The notes: a model not told the origin generated them from the letters alone. 64,000 nt of DNA from Gloeophyllum trabeum ATCC 11539 (GCF_000344685.1 NW_006920421.1:451858-515857), one strand, 5' to 3'; positions 22,355 through 35,562 are shown, counted from the first letter of the stretch. Numbers and translations: made by a program.

Positions 22355-25300
22355 TCACATCATCACCCCTCCCATAGCCCATTCACCAGGCTCGGCCTTC
22401 GGGAACATCGACGATGGCGTGCCTCTCATCCTCGCCTTCTCCTCCTGAGCCTCTTGATGTAGTTTTTGACATTCGGCACCACCCTCAGATCGAACTACAA
22501 TGAAATCGATAAGCACCACGTTAGTGATGCGAGGGGATATATGCACGTACGATGACGATTGAGGGCATCCATTCTCGCAAACTCCTTCTGGCAGCCTCCG
22601 CACTTGAAATCCCGGACGCCCAGATGAAGGGCCTCGTGCCGCTTGCAATCGTGCTGTCGGGCAAAGCTCTTCTCGCACCCAGGCCACTTGCACTGGAACG
22701 GCCGGTCGTCCGTGTGCGAACGTAGATGGCCTACATCAAACAAGTCAGCCGGGATAACCACGAACAAACCCAGGAAAGCACTCACCCTTTAGGTTGAAGC
22801 CCCTCGTGAACGTGCTCCCGCATCCAGGGATCGGGCACACAAAGTTCGCTTCCCCCTTTCTTCGTCGCTCGCTGGCGTCCTTCGTCGCATGCGTCGTGAC
22901 GTTCTGCTTCGTGACCGGTATCTGCGGGTTCGCAGGAGCCTTCCCGGGACCCATCAACCCGCCCATCTCATCCCCGCCCATCCCGTCCCGCCCAAGTCCT
23001 CTCGCCAGCCCGCTCACATTCGGCACCCCGCCCCCGCCGACGTCGTCGTACGCCTCGTACGCGCTGTCGTACGAGTCGTACCCGCTGCCCATGGCGCTGA
23101 CGCCCATGCGCGGGCTCGCCGACGGGCTGGGGTACGGACTGCGCCCGCTCCTGCTCCCCGAGCTCGCGCGGCGCGTGTGCCCGCTCACCCGCCCGCCCCC
23201 CCGCCCGCGACCGCCAATGCTGGGCAACGGGAGCTGCAGACCGCCACTGGGGGAGGGCAGCGTGAGGCTGTCGCCGCGGCTGTGGTGCGGGTGCAGGAAC
23301 TGGCTCGACTTTTGCTGCAGCGAGATGAACTCCTGGTGCGAGCTCGGCGGGAACACGCCGAGCCCCATCCCGTCCATCCCGCCGCCGCCGCCGCCCATGC
23401 CCATGCCCAGCCCGCCGAGGTCCATGCCCATCCCGCGCATGCCCATCCCGCCGCCGAGCATATCGTCCATGCCCATCCCTTGCCTCCTCGCGCTGCCGTA
23501 ATCCTCGCTGCGCACCATCCGGTGCCCCATCCTGCTCCCGCCGTCGCTCTTCGCCCTCCTGAGGTTGGCCGCGCCGATGCCCATGTCCGGGCTCAGGAAC
23601 CCTCCCCCTGCACTCCCGCCGGCGCCCATCAAGCCCCCCGACGACGGCGGGCCGAACGAGTACCCGTGCTGCATGCCCGCGTGCTGCGGGTGCAGGATGT
23701 TCCCAAAGGACGCCTGCCCCGGCTCGGGCGAGTGCTGCGGGGACACGTCCGCCATGCGGATGCCCGCGCCGTCGATGTCGATGTCGACCGCGGACGCGTC
23801 CTGCTGGTACTGCTGCTGCTGGATCGAATACTGCCCCATGCCCGCGTTGCTCCAGAGCGGTGGGCGCAGGCTCGTGTCGCTCTTGCTGCGTATGCGGCTC
23901 GGGCTCTGCGGGAGGAGGTAGCTGCCCGAGGACGACGCGCCGAGGTTGTTCGTGTTGACTGAAATATTGTTGTTGCTGTTGGTGTTAGTGTTGGGTGTCG
24001 ATTGTGGGGGCTGCGGGTCGGTATTAACTGGCAGGGTCTGCGGGGCTGTCCGCGGGGAGGGCTGTGGCCTCGGGAAGACGAACGCACCGCCTCCGCTGGA
24101 GGCTGTGCCGAAGGGGACGCTGAGATTCGCTGCGCCGTCGGGGGCGTCGTCCTGCGGCGGAGACTGCCACGAGCTGTTGGAGGGTGCGCCTGTATGTGCG
24201 CGCGGGGGCCAGCGTATTTGTACGCGGGGCGGGGTGTTGCGACGTTTCATGCATAGATTCGAAGACACGTCGTCGGGATCGGAGGAGCGGGATATCACCG
24301 CGCGCGATCAGAGATCAGCGTAGCGAATCAGATCGAAGATGGGGCCGAGAGGCGGAGGAGGATGAACAGCGATGCGAGAGAAGGCAACATAATTAGCGCA
24401 CGTCCGACGCACAGAGAATGGATACGAGATAAATGAGGAAACGCCCGACACAGCTGCGTGCTTCGGACTGCTCCGCGCTCGTCGGGCAATGAGCACGCCC
24501 CGGACTGTGCATCCGCTAGTATGATGTTTATAAGGGTGCACATGACGGCGAGCCCGGGTTCGCTCTTGCCTTCTTACTGTCTCGTAGAACTGTATAAACT
24601 CTGGAGAATAACGGCCATCCGGAGCTTCTCTCACGGCAGCGCCAAGGCAACGCGATGAAGACACGAAACCGCCCATGCCGCATCGACAGACAGAAGAGAA
24701 GCAATTGGAAGAGGAGACTCACCCTTGCTGAGATTTTCCAGTGTTTCTTGGAATCCGTTCACCGCCGTCCCGACACCTCCTCCACTAACAGGGGTTGCCG
24801 GGACGATGTGCAACTGGGGACCGCCCATGCCTCCGCCCTCGCCGTCTGGAGCATTGATTGTCGGCATCCCCATCCCGGCAGGCATATTCGGTGATCCCTC
24901 TGGGATGAGCAATTGAGGCGGGCTCTGTGGTTTGTTCGGCGGAGGCGACGGGCGCTGGTCGTACATCATCGACTGCTGAAACGAGTCAAACTGCTGATGG
25001 TGATGCCCCTGCGACGAGACCGACGAGGCACGGCTCCTGTTGCCCTCGCCGTACGACGAGGCTGGCGAGGAGTGGTCGAACGAGTGCGGGGAGCCCTGGT
25101 CCATGGGCGGCGTGACGGCAACGGAGACCTCGTTCCCCCCGCTCTCCAGCGAGCTGCCAAAGTCGGTGCCGAAGAGCAACAAGCCGCCGCCTGTGCCGCC
25201 GCCGGGCCCGTCGTAGTCGCGCGGGTCGTAGTCGAAGCCGGGGCCCTCGACGGTGATGCCGACGTCGGCGGCGTCCGCGCCCTCGAAGAGCGCGCCGCCG

Positions 25301-25545
25301 TTGCCGTTGGCGTTGGCGCTCATGAAGTGGCCGGCGGAGATGTCGATGCTGAGGTCGTGGGGGTCGTAGGAGAGGTCGGAGTGGGCGTCGCTGAAGGGCG
25401 AGTTCTGGTAGGAGCCGTTGTAGGAGGGCGTGTGCGGGAAGTGGGCGGCGCTGGGGCTGTTGGGGGCGGCGGCGTCGAAGTCGAAGGCGTCGTACGGCGC
25501 GTGCATGTCTGATAAATATTGGTCCTGGTGGGCGAGCACGTCCAT
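22355..25545 (-). CDS. C2H2 zinc-finger transcription factor, Crz1-like
   Basis: Nuclear DNA-binding regulator resembling the basidiomycete Crz1/Sp1 group, the calcium-calcineurin response factors. Four exons join in phase: 25545-24723, 24189-22786, 22730-22551 and 22494-22355, giving about 848 residues. The first intron (about 530 bases) is long for this genome and could hide another exon. Three fingers lie near residues 728-815. The first is C-x4-C-x12-H-x3-H (CPIPGC...FNLKGHLRSH), the second C-x4-C-x12-H-x3-H (CKWPGC...CKRHEALH), the third C-x2-C-x12-H-x8-C (CGGC...ALNRH...C), the Crz1 arrangement. The N-terminal 700 residues are low-complexity (Ser, Pro, Gly, Met and Gln runs), as is usual for activation regions. 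No obvious PxIxIT calcineurin docking site was identified, so control by calcineurin is inference. Confidence 0.85.
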
Positions 25546-25699
25546 TGTGGCTGTAAATGCTGGCTTGCCGCGCAGGCTGTGGCAGCCCGGAAGCTAAGAG
25601 GGGCGACGACGAAGGACTTTGAACGAGAGCTGACGCTTGCGCGAGGGCGGCGGGTTCGCGCTTTGGGACTCCGATGCATCCTGTTTATTACAAGATCTA

Positions 25700-28510
25700 A
25701 TCTACCCGTCTATTTTACAACGCGATGTCGGGGGTCCGACTCCGACGAATGGCCCGGGGGTCCGGGGAAGTTACAGTGGAAGAGGGAAGGGAGATTGAAG
25801 CACACAGCCCTCACACTCAACAATCCACCGACACGCATCGTTATAGTGAGAACAGTATTACCAGAGCGTGCAAGAGTCTTCCATGGAGGAGAGCCACCCA
25901 ACGTACCTCCTCTCTCGGGTCCGAACAACAGTGCGTCCACCAGATCTCCCTGGTCCGCAAGGTGGATCGGATCATACCTATCACCGCATCTTCGGCAGGA
26001 CTTCATACTCATCGCGGTTGACCGCTGGACCAAGAAGATCAGATGCAAGAGAATGGTGATAGGGATGATTTGGAATGGTACCCTGAATGCAGAGCTGAGG
26101 GTAGATCATAGCAAACTAGGATACTCACCTTCCAATTCGCCATGAGCGGACGATAGGGACGCTAGCAATCCCGCACTTGCCAATCAACATGGATCCACAA
26201 TTACACCAGCCCGAACCAGCCATGATGCGGGCACCAGCCAGCACCCGCATCACAACTCGTTCAGACGGAGCAGGGGATGACAAATCAGATGAATGCCACG
26301 CCAACTCGCCTGCTGGAAAGGGGACTGTAGATCACCTTGTTCGAGGGGGCGAGACCTTCTTGTACGATGGAAACTGAGTCAATGACAGTAGACACCTTCA
26401 CTGTCTCTCAATCACACGGAGGACTGCAGGACCCCCTGTCTGCTCATCTGTCAGCAGCGAATGATAAAGAATGATCCCTCACGCGGGCGTCCTGATCCAG
26501 AGAAGACTTTCTCATTTTGCACATCTATCATGATCAAAGAGAAGTATTAGTGACCCGGGGACGAGCACGATGGGAACACCTACCGCTATCACCAGCTGTC
26601 GACATGTAACTTTCTTCTTTCTGGCGCAGCGGACACCAGTACCAGCGTCGCCGAAGAAGACGGGCGTGGAGGTGTACATGCGGGCTTGCTCGCCCGTTTG
26701 CGTATCCAGGATCGTGGACCTTCTACGAGCAGAGGACACTGAGCGCGACCCTCATACTGTCAGGAAGTAGTCAAGGTGCTTCGAGTTAAACGGACAGTCC
26801 CACCCACCCACCAGTTCCCCACCGAGCAAGGAAAAGTCAATGACCACCTACGCATCCAGAAGCCAAGACGACCACCCGAATTATCCACAAACTGCCGGGA
26901 CAAGCCCTACAACATGATGCCAGCTCTCCTCGTGAAACTGCGCACTCGCCACTGACATCACGATAGCCGCAGATGAAGGGACACGCAGCCTTTCATTTAC
27001 CAGTACAGAAATGATTGTGGAGGTCCGAGATCAGCGTCGTCCTGTTCTTGAATGACTGCGACGGGGATGATATAGACCGACCGACGAAATGAGCAGCACC
27101 CACTTGCGACTCGGAGCAACAGAGACCGAATCGAAATATCCATGCACGATTTTCATACCCTGTGATTCGGGATATCAGCTCTCCTCCTTTCCTACACACT
27201 TACCCCTACATCACAGCTGCAGATGAACCTCGGAATTAATGCCGTCCTCACTGCGAGGCTGTACGCACTTCGGACATTAAAGGCGGCGCGGGAGGTGTTT
27301 CCTCACCGCCAGGCGGAACAGAAAGCAAGCTGACCATACTTATGCATGATTCTGTATTCGAGTTGTAAACGATACGGATCCGAGTCATCCAGGTCTGTCC
27401 CCGCAAGAACCCAAACGTTCCCACCGAATTCGAAGACTAACCTCAGGCTGGACGATACAACGAACCTGCATATACTTACGAAGGTTAGGCAATTTCCCCC
27501 TCCCCCGCGCTACACGTCCACAAAGTCGCGCAAGCAAGCCCGACCGACGGGGCGATGGAGCAGCACACAACGGAACTGATCAGGCAGCGGGATCTCGTAG
27601 CGGACCCGGGCCACTCCTGTTTCCTGTGCCGGGATCTTGCTGGCCCGTTTTGTTGGCACGGCCCGGTGTGGGCGCTCGCTGACCAAGCGTGCCTGGGAGG
27701 GGAAGGGCGGCTTGTCAGTTCATTTGCAGGAGGGTGTGGATGGCCGTGCAATAGGCTCTTCAAGTCGCCGGGGAGCGAGACTCGGAATTGGCACCGTCTC
27801 TTATTCTCCCGTTGTAAGTCCTCGCGATGTTTCAGTTCACATTCAGCGGCCTTTCACATTCCGAGCCCCCTCTTGGCTTAGGCCAGGTTTCTCCCGCGGC
27901 GAGAGCCTAGCAATGCACAAGGGCTTACCGTGTTTCATCGAGAATGGGCGCGAAATGGCAAATGGCACGTCGCAGTTAGGAAGGTGCGCGTCCTTTTGCT
28001 GCGCGCCGCGATCAGCCATCATCAGGAGACGCTGATCGTCTCTTCGTACTTCACTCACGAGCAGGCCGTTACGTGTCAAAATCGTAGGTGAGTACAAGAT
28101 TGGGTTGCCAGGAGGAATTGGATGTACGTACGTCGTTGCCCTGAACGTTGAACAGGCGGATCAGGATCGTCGGTTGGATTGGTACATACGCGTGCTCCTC
28201 ACGGGGAAGAGGAGGTCAGCATCCCCATCCGCACACGAGCGCTGCCGACGGCATAGGACGCATACAACAAGGACGACGTCTTCCCTGCATAGATCCTCGC
28301 ATGGTCGGGCAAGGCAGACTGCCTGAACCTGGATCGCCTTGCAGCCGGGATGCGCGCTGAAGGAACCCTAACCCGACCCCGACCTGGTCGCGCTCTTCCC
28401 AATCCACGCACGTCCTCCCCCGCCTGGTACGCAATCCACTGCATCCATCTCGGGTTCTCCACGTGTGCCGCCTGCGAGCGGGTGATGTCCATTTTTTGTA
28501 CTGACAATGT
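25700..28510 (-). CDS. possible multi-exon gene of unknown function, model unresolved
   Basis: Several minus-strand stretches look like exons, but I could not join them into one intact frame. About 28500-28420 begins MDITRSQAAHVENPRWMQW. About 28215-28125 has PREEHAYVPIQPTILIRLF. About 27650-27500 has a basic stretch with RVRYEIPLPDQ. 27436-27345 follows a good TTAG acceptor and reads VFEFGGNVWVLAGTDLDDSD. About 26740-26610 has DTQTGEQARMYTSTPVFFGD with a hydrophobic helix downstream. Stops and frame changes between them may be introns or decay. Strand and spacing agree with one gene, but this is a weak claim. Confidence 0.3.
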
Positions 28511-29235
28511 AACGGACTGTCCAGCTCAAAGTCAGCTATCAATCTAACTATCTAATCCCCTGGTAACTTGCGGCCCTACCATCTCATTGCAGTCTAGGCA
28601 GGCCTGTTGTCACGGGCGTGGGGCGCCAAAGCGTCTACTATGTCCTGTGTTCTTTGACACCGTAGGTGCTTCGGAACTCCGCGTCCTTAGCATCAAGCAT
28701 TCGTCTCGATCGGGAGGATTCGCCTGGGTGATCCGGATGATACTGATTGCGTACGTTCTCGCTTTGGTGCATGCCGATCCTTAAGCATAGGCAGGCCTCA
28801 GGCTACCGGCTGGACCGTGTAACGCTATACGCCCGACGAAAGGAATCCAGGTTTGTGGGTAGTATGAACGCACGCAATTGTGTGCATTGAACGTTCTCGG
28901 AGTGGGTTCTACAAATCCAAACCTCGGTGCACCCTCGTGTCAGGCAGTTCGGCCAGCTCCCTTTAAAGCACAACCTGTAACATAGATAGTCTGGATGGCC
29001 TTGTAATGTCAGTTACAGTACTTTGGATGCCGCCACCCGTGCACTTTAGCCACACGGGCGCCTCCGGACGAGCGCCTGCGAGACGCCGTTGCCGATCCAG
29101 GAACAAGCGTGCAAAGAGCGCACCGCCGCCCCCAAGCGCCGACCCTTTCCCTCCAAATGACATGACAGCGCCCGCGCACGTGTAAGCTGGGCATCGTCTT
29201 CACCACCACCGCCGCCGTCCTCCCCGATCCCAGAA
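28511..29235. other. intergenic, no gene recognised
   Basis: No convincing exon. It ends in the GC-rich leader of the 29.2 kb membrane protein gene. Confidence 0.4.
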
Positions 29236-29802
29236 ATGACGAGCACGCGCCCGAACGGATACGACAGCGATCTGCTGGCGAGCGCGCCTGCCGCGAGCAG
29301 GGCGGAGAGGCAGGTGCGCACGCGCTATGTGTTGCTGTGCCCGACATCGCAGGAATGCTGATGCTACTCACAATCGCGGACTATGTAGGAAGGGTACAAC
29401 GTCGACCTGCTCGAGAAGGGCGACAGCCCGCCGCCGCTCTCGTTGAACTCCAAAGAACAACCGCCGCCCCCAGCGCCTCCGCAACACGCCGCGACCACAG
29501 CGCCATTCTGGCGCACGCGCAAGGGCGCGGCGCTCATCGCCCTCCTGGCGCTCGTCGTCCTCGGCGCGGTGGTCGGCGGCGCGGTCGGCGGGACGGTGGG
29601 GAAGAAGCACCGCCATTCTGATTCCTCGAGTGCGTCTTCGAGTGCGAGTAGTTCGGCGGCGGCCGCGGCGAGTATGAGCTCTGGCGGCGCGTCGCAGGGC
29701 GTGGGCTCGGACGCGGGGCCGGGGCCAACTGTTCTCTCGGTGATTTCTGGGGCGACTCCCGCGCCGAGTCAGACGGCGTCGGCGCTTATTGGGAGGAAGT
29801 AG
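29236..29802 (+). CDS. small Ser-rich single-pass membrane protein
   Basis: Not recognised as a named family. Two exons (29236-29313, 29389-29802) with a GTGCGC..GTAG intron join in phase to 163 residues. A Pro-rich cytosol-like N-terminus (PPPPAPPQ) leads to basic residues (RTRKG), then a hydrophobic helix at about residues 72-98 (AALIALLALVVLGAVVGGAV with Gly-rich GxxxG-like spacing that favours helix pairing), then KKHRH. The rest is a Ser/Ala-rich, probably O-glycosylated outside tail. The layout recalls the N-terminal anchor of basidiomycete wall-remodelling enzymes, but no enzyme domain follows before the stop, so it may be a free-standing mucin-like anchor or a truncated gene. Confidence 0.6.
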
Positions 29803-32800
29803 GAGGGACGGTTTGGTGGCGGCCGGGTACGTGCGCATTCTGCCTGTCGTCGCGACATTCTGACGTGCGCGTAATGCAAGGATGTATCTCAACCATTATA
29901 TTCTTGAGGGTGTGATGTAGAACGGGGTGTACGGACATTGCTTTGTTACCGGGTATCGTATCTTATTCTGTATCATATGGTCTACTAGTATGCGCTGGGC
30001 TATCTCATCGGATATACAACTCAGGGCTGCGTGCTGTCTCCTCGAGGACGTAAGACGTCGCTGACGCAGTCGCAACCAGAATTCGTAGAGAATACAGCGC
30101 TTGATCCCCATCTGCGCCTTGAGTTGGTGGACTCAAAGCATCGCTTTCCCTTCCCGGGAGCCCGTCCTCTGCGCCCGCATTCGTAGCTTATACTTTGCCC
30201 AACGCCCGTTTTCTCAGCAGCACCCGCTGCCTACGTCGGGCGTGCGCGGTCCGTGGTCGCAGCAGACTCGTACGGAAAGTCGGTCCCGTCCACTGTGACG
30301 CCGCAGTGCAGGACATTGGCAGCGGGCCAAACGGCGCGCGCCCCCCTGACGTTGTGCCCGGAATCGCGGGCTGCCTCGCTACACGTTCCCAGACTGCGCA
30401 GGCTGGTCGTCGTCAACAGTGGCGCTATCTTCCTACGCCGGTACGCTCATGTACTAGTACGCGGCTCACCTAAATCCTGACAGCTGGGAACTCGTCCCTA
30501 CAGCACAGGTGACACTCACGATCCGCTGATGAAGGAGGTCTTCTCTTGGAGCCCCTTCGTCGCTCTAAATTGATATCCCTGACGCTGGGGGGCTCTGGGA
30601 TGGTGCTGTGTCCGCGGGGGTCTCGCCCAACCCGAGATTCCGGCATCCGGTACCCGGTCAACGTTCTTCGAAACAGGCTTGCGAACCTCCGACAGTTGCA
30701 CGAAATTCATAAAGGCTGACGACGGACTGCTTGAGATGCTCGGCCCGTGCCAGTGCTCTCCCTGCAGGCGCTCGAACTGGATGAGAGCTCCATCCAGGTA
30801 TGATGGTCTGCCCTCGGGTGCCGACTCTGCCAGCTCATTATATTTGACGCTGGAGTATCAAACAACTCACAACTTCTTGACCCCGTAGAATCACCGTCAA
30901 TCGCCCTGCAAATAGTGGACGCTTTGACAGGACAGCAAAAAGTGTCAGGAGACGATATACGGTCCCCACGACGTTCCCTGAGGTCAATCGCTTCTCCTGG
31001 GAAATTGGGGATGCGCTCGCCGGGGCGTGGCGTGGTCTTGTTGGCCACAAGAGACTACAAGTATTGTACATACCATCCCATGCACCAGCTCACGTCGCCC
31101 AACTGATGAGTTTCATTGCATTCAGGCTTCAAGCGGGTTTACGCCTCGAGCGATTGATTGTGGACCGAAAGGAGTACAAGTCCAGACTGACGGTTGCGGA
31201 GAATGACAGACATTGGATTTCCTCCAGGGACTGATATCTCTGGCGCAATGACCTCTCCGAATGCCGCCGATAAGCAGGTTTTTATTTATTTATTTACCGT
31301 CCTCCAGACTTGATCAATTTCAGTCCAGGTAATCGTGTTCACGCACTTCGTGTTCGTTCTGATGACCTGAAGTTGCGTGGCTGTATCACAGTGTCGACGC
31401 CGCGAAGGACGACCATAGCTCAATACTTTCTGCCATCACAAGAGCTCGTTATGCGGAATTCGCGGCCACGCTAGTATCGGAACGTGCTTTCTGCGTCGTA
31501 TCACCATCACCGTCTTTGCCACAGTCGCGCTGACTAGACACGGAGGGCCTCACCTGTCTGTCCTGGTTATCTAGGAAACCTGGTTCAGAACACCCCGAAG
31601 AGATATCCGCAGGTCCAGCCACATGACTTCAAGGCGAGGTGAACGGACATACGCTATGTGGGTGTGGGTCAGTCGAACTTAGATTGTCATGACGTGTTCG
31701 ATTCTCGCACTGGCAGGCCCATCGAAGACGATCTTGTCTTTACGAGTATTATTGCTGATGAGCCAACGGACCAAGGATCACTGGGAACATGCGGATGAGT
31801 AATCGTCCCTCGATATGGCGATCCACACTCACCAGTAAGGTACTTTCTTCTGGATTCCCCTGGGTGGCATCTGAGGTTTGCCTGACAATCTCCGCGGGTT
31901 TACCGTTACCTGAATCTAGTAGACGGTGCTTAGGAATACGCACGAAAGCTATACAACGTCCGGGACTTCTATACTACCGTCTTCTCTTCTCTTTTATTCT
32001 CCACTTCTTAGGGTCAAAGCTACAAAGTTCATCTAACCTTGGCATCGTTAAGTATTTCAGGTTCTATTACTAGTAGCACTATGTATGACTCTTGTCACAT
32101 GCAATAAATGAGACCAAGATTCGGATATAGTCTATCCTTCGAGTCGGTTATCGACGTGCGCTAAGCGCTTGCTCCCACATGCCCGTTGGGACTTATGTAG
32201 TGCTTCATCAGAGGGCACACACGCGCCACAGCAGTACTACTTAGTGTATTGGAACTTGAAGACCGTAGGGAAACAGCAACGTCAGCATCTGTGGGTTATG
32301 AGTTGAGCTGAAAGTATGTGGCTGAGCTGGAAGTATGTGGCATCAAATCGTCACGGTAAGCGCTCCGCTACATCTGCGGAGGAAACCGGCTGGAGCCGCG
32401 AAAGGCTGCTGTGCTTCTACCGCTCCTTACGAGTGCAAAGAAGCTCTTGGGATGGATTCACTCATATTGATTGCACTCTGTGGTTGTGTCATCGCAACTC
32501 TAGATCCTAGAGCCTCACGTCTCGAGCGTAGCCACACTGCAATTACTTCTCCTCATATCTGGACTGTCTCCGTTCTCCGTATTTGGAAACCACTCATCAT
32601 ATCAAGGATGGTTCGCTGCACCGAACCTGCACTCAGAGTTCTGCGTCCGATATGGAGCACACTTGCTGCGAACGCCTGGCTGATATCTGAAGACCATATC
32701 TGAAAGCACCACCAGTGTACTCCACTTTATGGTGATGCCTTCGGCTCCGTTGTCTGCTATGGCCCACATAAAGACGAAGTGTGCTGCTGCTGCCTTCTAA

Positions 32801-32825
32801 CGTATCGCCTTACACATATCCCAGG
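29803..32825. other. 3 kb stretch without a recognised gene
   Basis: Mixed-composition sequence with many short open frames on both strands, none longer than about 120 codons or with protein-like character. A small TTTA tandem run occurs near 31278-31300. No terminal inverted repeats or transposase remnants were found by eye. Confidence 0.4.
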
Positions 32826-34095
32826 ATGTCTACCGCTATCATCGACTCCAAGGGCACTGAAATATTTTTTACGGACAGTGGACCTGTTCCAGGGTCGGAC
32901 GACTATACTACCTTGGTCATATACCATGGCTCAGCATTCACAGGAAGTGAGGATCTGCAGCGCCCAGTCTCGATTGACTTCTGATTATGTTCTTTCTTAG
33001 GTACTTTTGAAAAGGTCGTTCCGCTAGCCGGCAAGGACAATATCCGGCTGGTCACCTTGAACCGACGTGACTATGCTGGCTCTACGAAGTACTCAGACTC
33101 GGAGCTAGAAGACCTGAACGCAGGCCGCATAGTATTTATGGTGCGCGCCGCCCTGGAAGTGGCCAACTTCCTTGTCTGGTTCGCCGAAACCCATAAGATC
33201 CCGCCGGTCAGCTCCGACGGCAAATCTGGTGGGCTCGCCGTGTTGGGCTGGTCGATGGGCTGTGCTTGGGCGATCGCTCTATTTGGACACCCTGATAAGG
33301 TTCCCAAACGGGTATATGACAGGCTCAAACCTTACTATCGGATGTTAATACTCTATGGTCGGTGCCCTTGATTCTGTCAAGGAATTCTGGATTTTAGTCA
33401 CTGATAAGTTGCCTCCTACAGATCCACCACACCTCGCATTCGGCTACGAACTTCCCTGCGAACTCAAAAGATGCCTCCCGTGGTACAACCCCGATTTCCC
33501 CACACCGGCCGACGTAGCCAAAATGATGCCGCATTGGGTCTCCAGCTACTACGACCAGTCCAAGTTTTCCACACGCGACATTATGCAGTACGACTTCTCC
33601 TCTCGGACAGAGAGGGCATCCATCGACTCCATGACCTCGGAGCAGTGTGCGCGAAACTGCGACTCCGCAGCGCTTGTGCGCCTTGAGGTGCCGATGTTGA
33701 CTGTTATGCAGCCCGCGCTGCGGAAGCAGACAGAGAAGGCGTTGTTTGATGAGGAAGTGACGCGCGAGATCTTCCCGAATGTAGAGATTGTCCTCCAGGT
33801 TTGCACATCCACGCTTGGGTCATGCCTGTATGGATTCAGCGAAACGGAGAGGATGTATAATGAATGTCTCGAGAAAGGGATCGGGCTTCGGCCAATCAAG
33901 TTTCAGTATCTCGAAGGGAATCATTTTGTGAGTATCGTGCGTTGAACCTTACAGTTCTGTCGTTGCTGACATAACCGTGGAAAGATTCACTGGGATGACC
34001 CTGTCACCTTCTGGGAGACTACTGCTAAGGCAATTAACGATCCGCCCACGTTCAAGCAGCGACATTTTCTGCGAACCCGGCAATACACTTCCTGA
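32826..34095 (+). CDS. alpha/beta-hydrolase fold protein
   Basis: Alpha/beta-hydrolase, probably an esterase- or epoxide-hydrolase-like enzyme of unknown substrate. Four exons (32826-32946, 33001-33357, 33422-33927, 33985-34095) join in phase to 364 residues. The strand and oxyanion region LVIYHGSAFTGS is near the start. The nucleophile elbow GWSMG (Ser about 125) sits in LAVLGWSMGCAWAIALFG. A likely catalytic His is in EGNHF (about 327), directly before the last intron, and IHWDDPVTFWE follows as in relatives. No signal peptide is seen, so it is probably cytosolic. All donors and acceptors are canonical, and the ATG follows CCAGG. Substrate cannot be told from the sequence. Confidence 0.85.
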
Positions 34096-34671
34096 GCGAT
34101 ATAGAGCCTTCCGGATGTGGTGGAAGTGTGGGACTGGCATGCGTGTGCGCTGTCTCGTTCTAACAGGAAGAATAAATGCTTCTAGACACACGAGCACAGA
34201 GGCGGTAGAGTCAGCTCTATGTATGCTGTTTTGAGAATGAAGATCACCGAATTTGCCAGTGAATGGCTTGTTGATGGATCCGAACCAAACGGAGTTAAGT
34301 CGGATGTGCATATGTCGCAGCCAATCGCAAGCGTTCCGACTACTTACAACGTATGCGGAGCGAGTCGGAGTTGCGGGCCCCACAAAGACCACTACGGTAC
34401 ATACCCTCGACGACTGATCTTGCTTCAAGTTTCGAGCTTGAAGAAACTCTGCTATCAGAGTGAGCTTCAGACCGTCCTATTGTATCACTTTTTGAAAATT
34501 TGTCTCTGGACCAAGATCTCTTCCTCTTGCTAGCTTTAGTCGAGAAACTAGATCCAGGTGTGACTAAATCGGAAGGTCGTGGATGGGCAGATGCTTGTTC
34601 CTCCCAGTAAGGTGCGCGGAGACGCTGAATGCATGAACCTATAATCCTAAGGTAAGAACCCGAAGTTCCCG
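34096..34671. other. intergenic between convergent genes
   Basis: Sits between the hydrolase (plus strand) and the 34.7-35.6 kb gene (minus strand). No additional gene seen. Confidence 0.5.
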
Positions 34672-35562
34672 TCAGATTTCTACAGCTCCCAAAGCCTGAT
34701 ATGCGAGAACGTAATCGCCACCCCTTTCTTTGATGGCTCGGTACTGAAAGGCCTTCATTCCGGCCAGGTGCGCCGCGAGGACCTGGACAGCAGTACGCTC
34801 TTCATCATGCATCATGAAAGGGCGACCAGGTAGCGCCTCCAGCACTCGATCCTGGCTGCATATCACATATCCCGCGCCGGGGCTATATCCTGTGATACCA
34901 TAATATGAAATAAGTAAGGTACCAAGAACGCTTAGGAGTGCGCAACCGTACCACCTCTGCCGGACTTTCTTGTCCGGGTATAACTGCTGCTCTATCTGGT
35001 CCTCCAGATACTCCTGGGCTTTCCGCCACCGACCTTCGTACCCGTTGAGCACGCCCTGCCTAGTCGTCCGGCAGAGTCCTGGCGAGCCCAGACTTCTCCT
35101 TGGTATATCCATTGATGAAAAGCTCCTGTCCCCGAGCGTCGGTCTGGGTATGCCCTTCTCGGGACTTGCGTTTTCCTCCGACCCGGCGCTGTCCCGACTG
35201 TCATTGACCTGAGCACCCATTGCCACTACTTCCCTTCGTATCCTGAAGACCTCCCTGTAATACCCGTCTGCCTTACGCGCCATACACCAGCTCACGGTGT
35301 ACGTCCCCGAACAACCGGGGCCCTGGCACGCGTACGTTCTCTTCACGGGCTGCGGCGGGTTCGGGTAAGAGCAGATGTTTGACGGCTCGGTGCATTTGTT
35401 GTGATGAGGGGATGGCCAGTTCGGGATCGAGTGAAGCGGCTTACGCACATGACGGGAAAGGAGGGAGGGTATACGAAGAAAGGAGGAATGGTCTGGAGAC
35501 GCACAGAGCATCTTGAGAGGGCGGGGTAGGCAAGGATAAGGAGGAGCGCGGAGGACTTTCAA
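34672..35562 (-). CDS. unknown protein with one membrane helix
   Basis: Not recognised. A single uninterrupted frame of 296 codons; the start at 35562 is uncertain and a later ATG is possible. The N-terminal half is Pro/His/Cys-rich, with five Cys within about 40 residues (CTEP, NICSYP, YACQGPGCSG, SWCMAR), which could form a small metal- or disulfide-bonded module. A linker with Ser/Glu follows, then a charged helix (RWRKAQEYLEDQIEQQLY), then a hydrophobic segment at about residues 200-220 (GCALLSVLGTLLISYYGITG). The C-terminal part is soluble, around 75 residues. Could be an ER or inner-membrane protein. No introns are evident, unusual for this region. Confidence 0.5.
   Translation of the reverse strand: MKVLRAPPYPCLPRPLKMLCASPDHSSFLRIPSLLSRHVRKPLHSIPNWPSPHHNKCTEPSNICSYPNPPQPVKRTYACQGPGCSGTYTVSWCMARKADGYYREVFRIRREVVAMGAQVNDSRDSAGSEENASPEKGIPRPTLGDRSFSSMDIPRRSLGSPGLCRTTRQGVLNGYEGRWRKAQEYLEDQIEQQLYPDKKVRQRWYGCALLSVLGTLLISYYGITGYSPGAGYVICSQDRVLEALPGRPFMMHDEERTAVQVLAAHLAGMKAFQYRAIKERGGDYVLAYQALGAVEI

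Noticed and set aside
22889..23962. 357-codon open frame on the plus strand
   Set aside because: It is antisense to the second exon of the Crz1-like gene; GC-rich low-complexity sequence keeps the opposite strand open and the translation is Ala/Pro/Arg/His filler.
27485..28500. A confident gene model joining all exon-like pieces
   Set aside because: Stops and frame changes between pieces could not be bridged by canonical introns in consistent phase.
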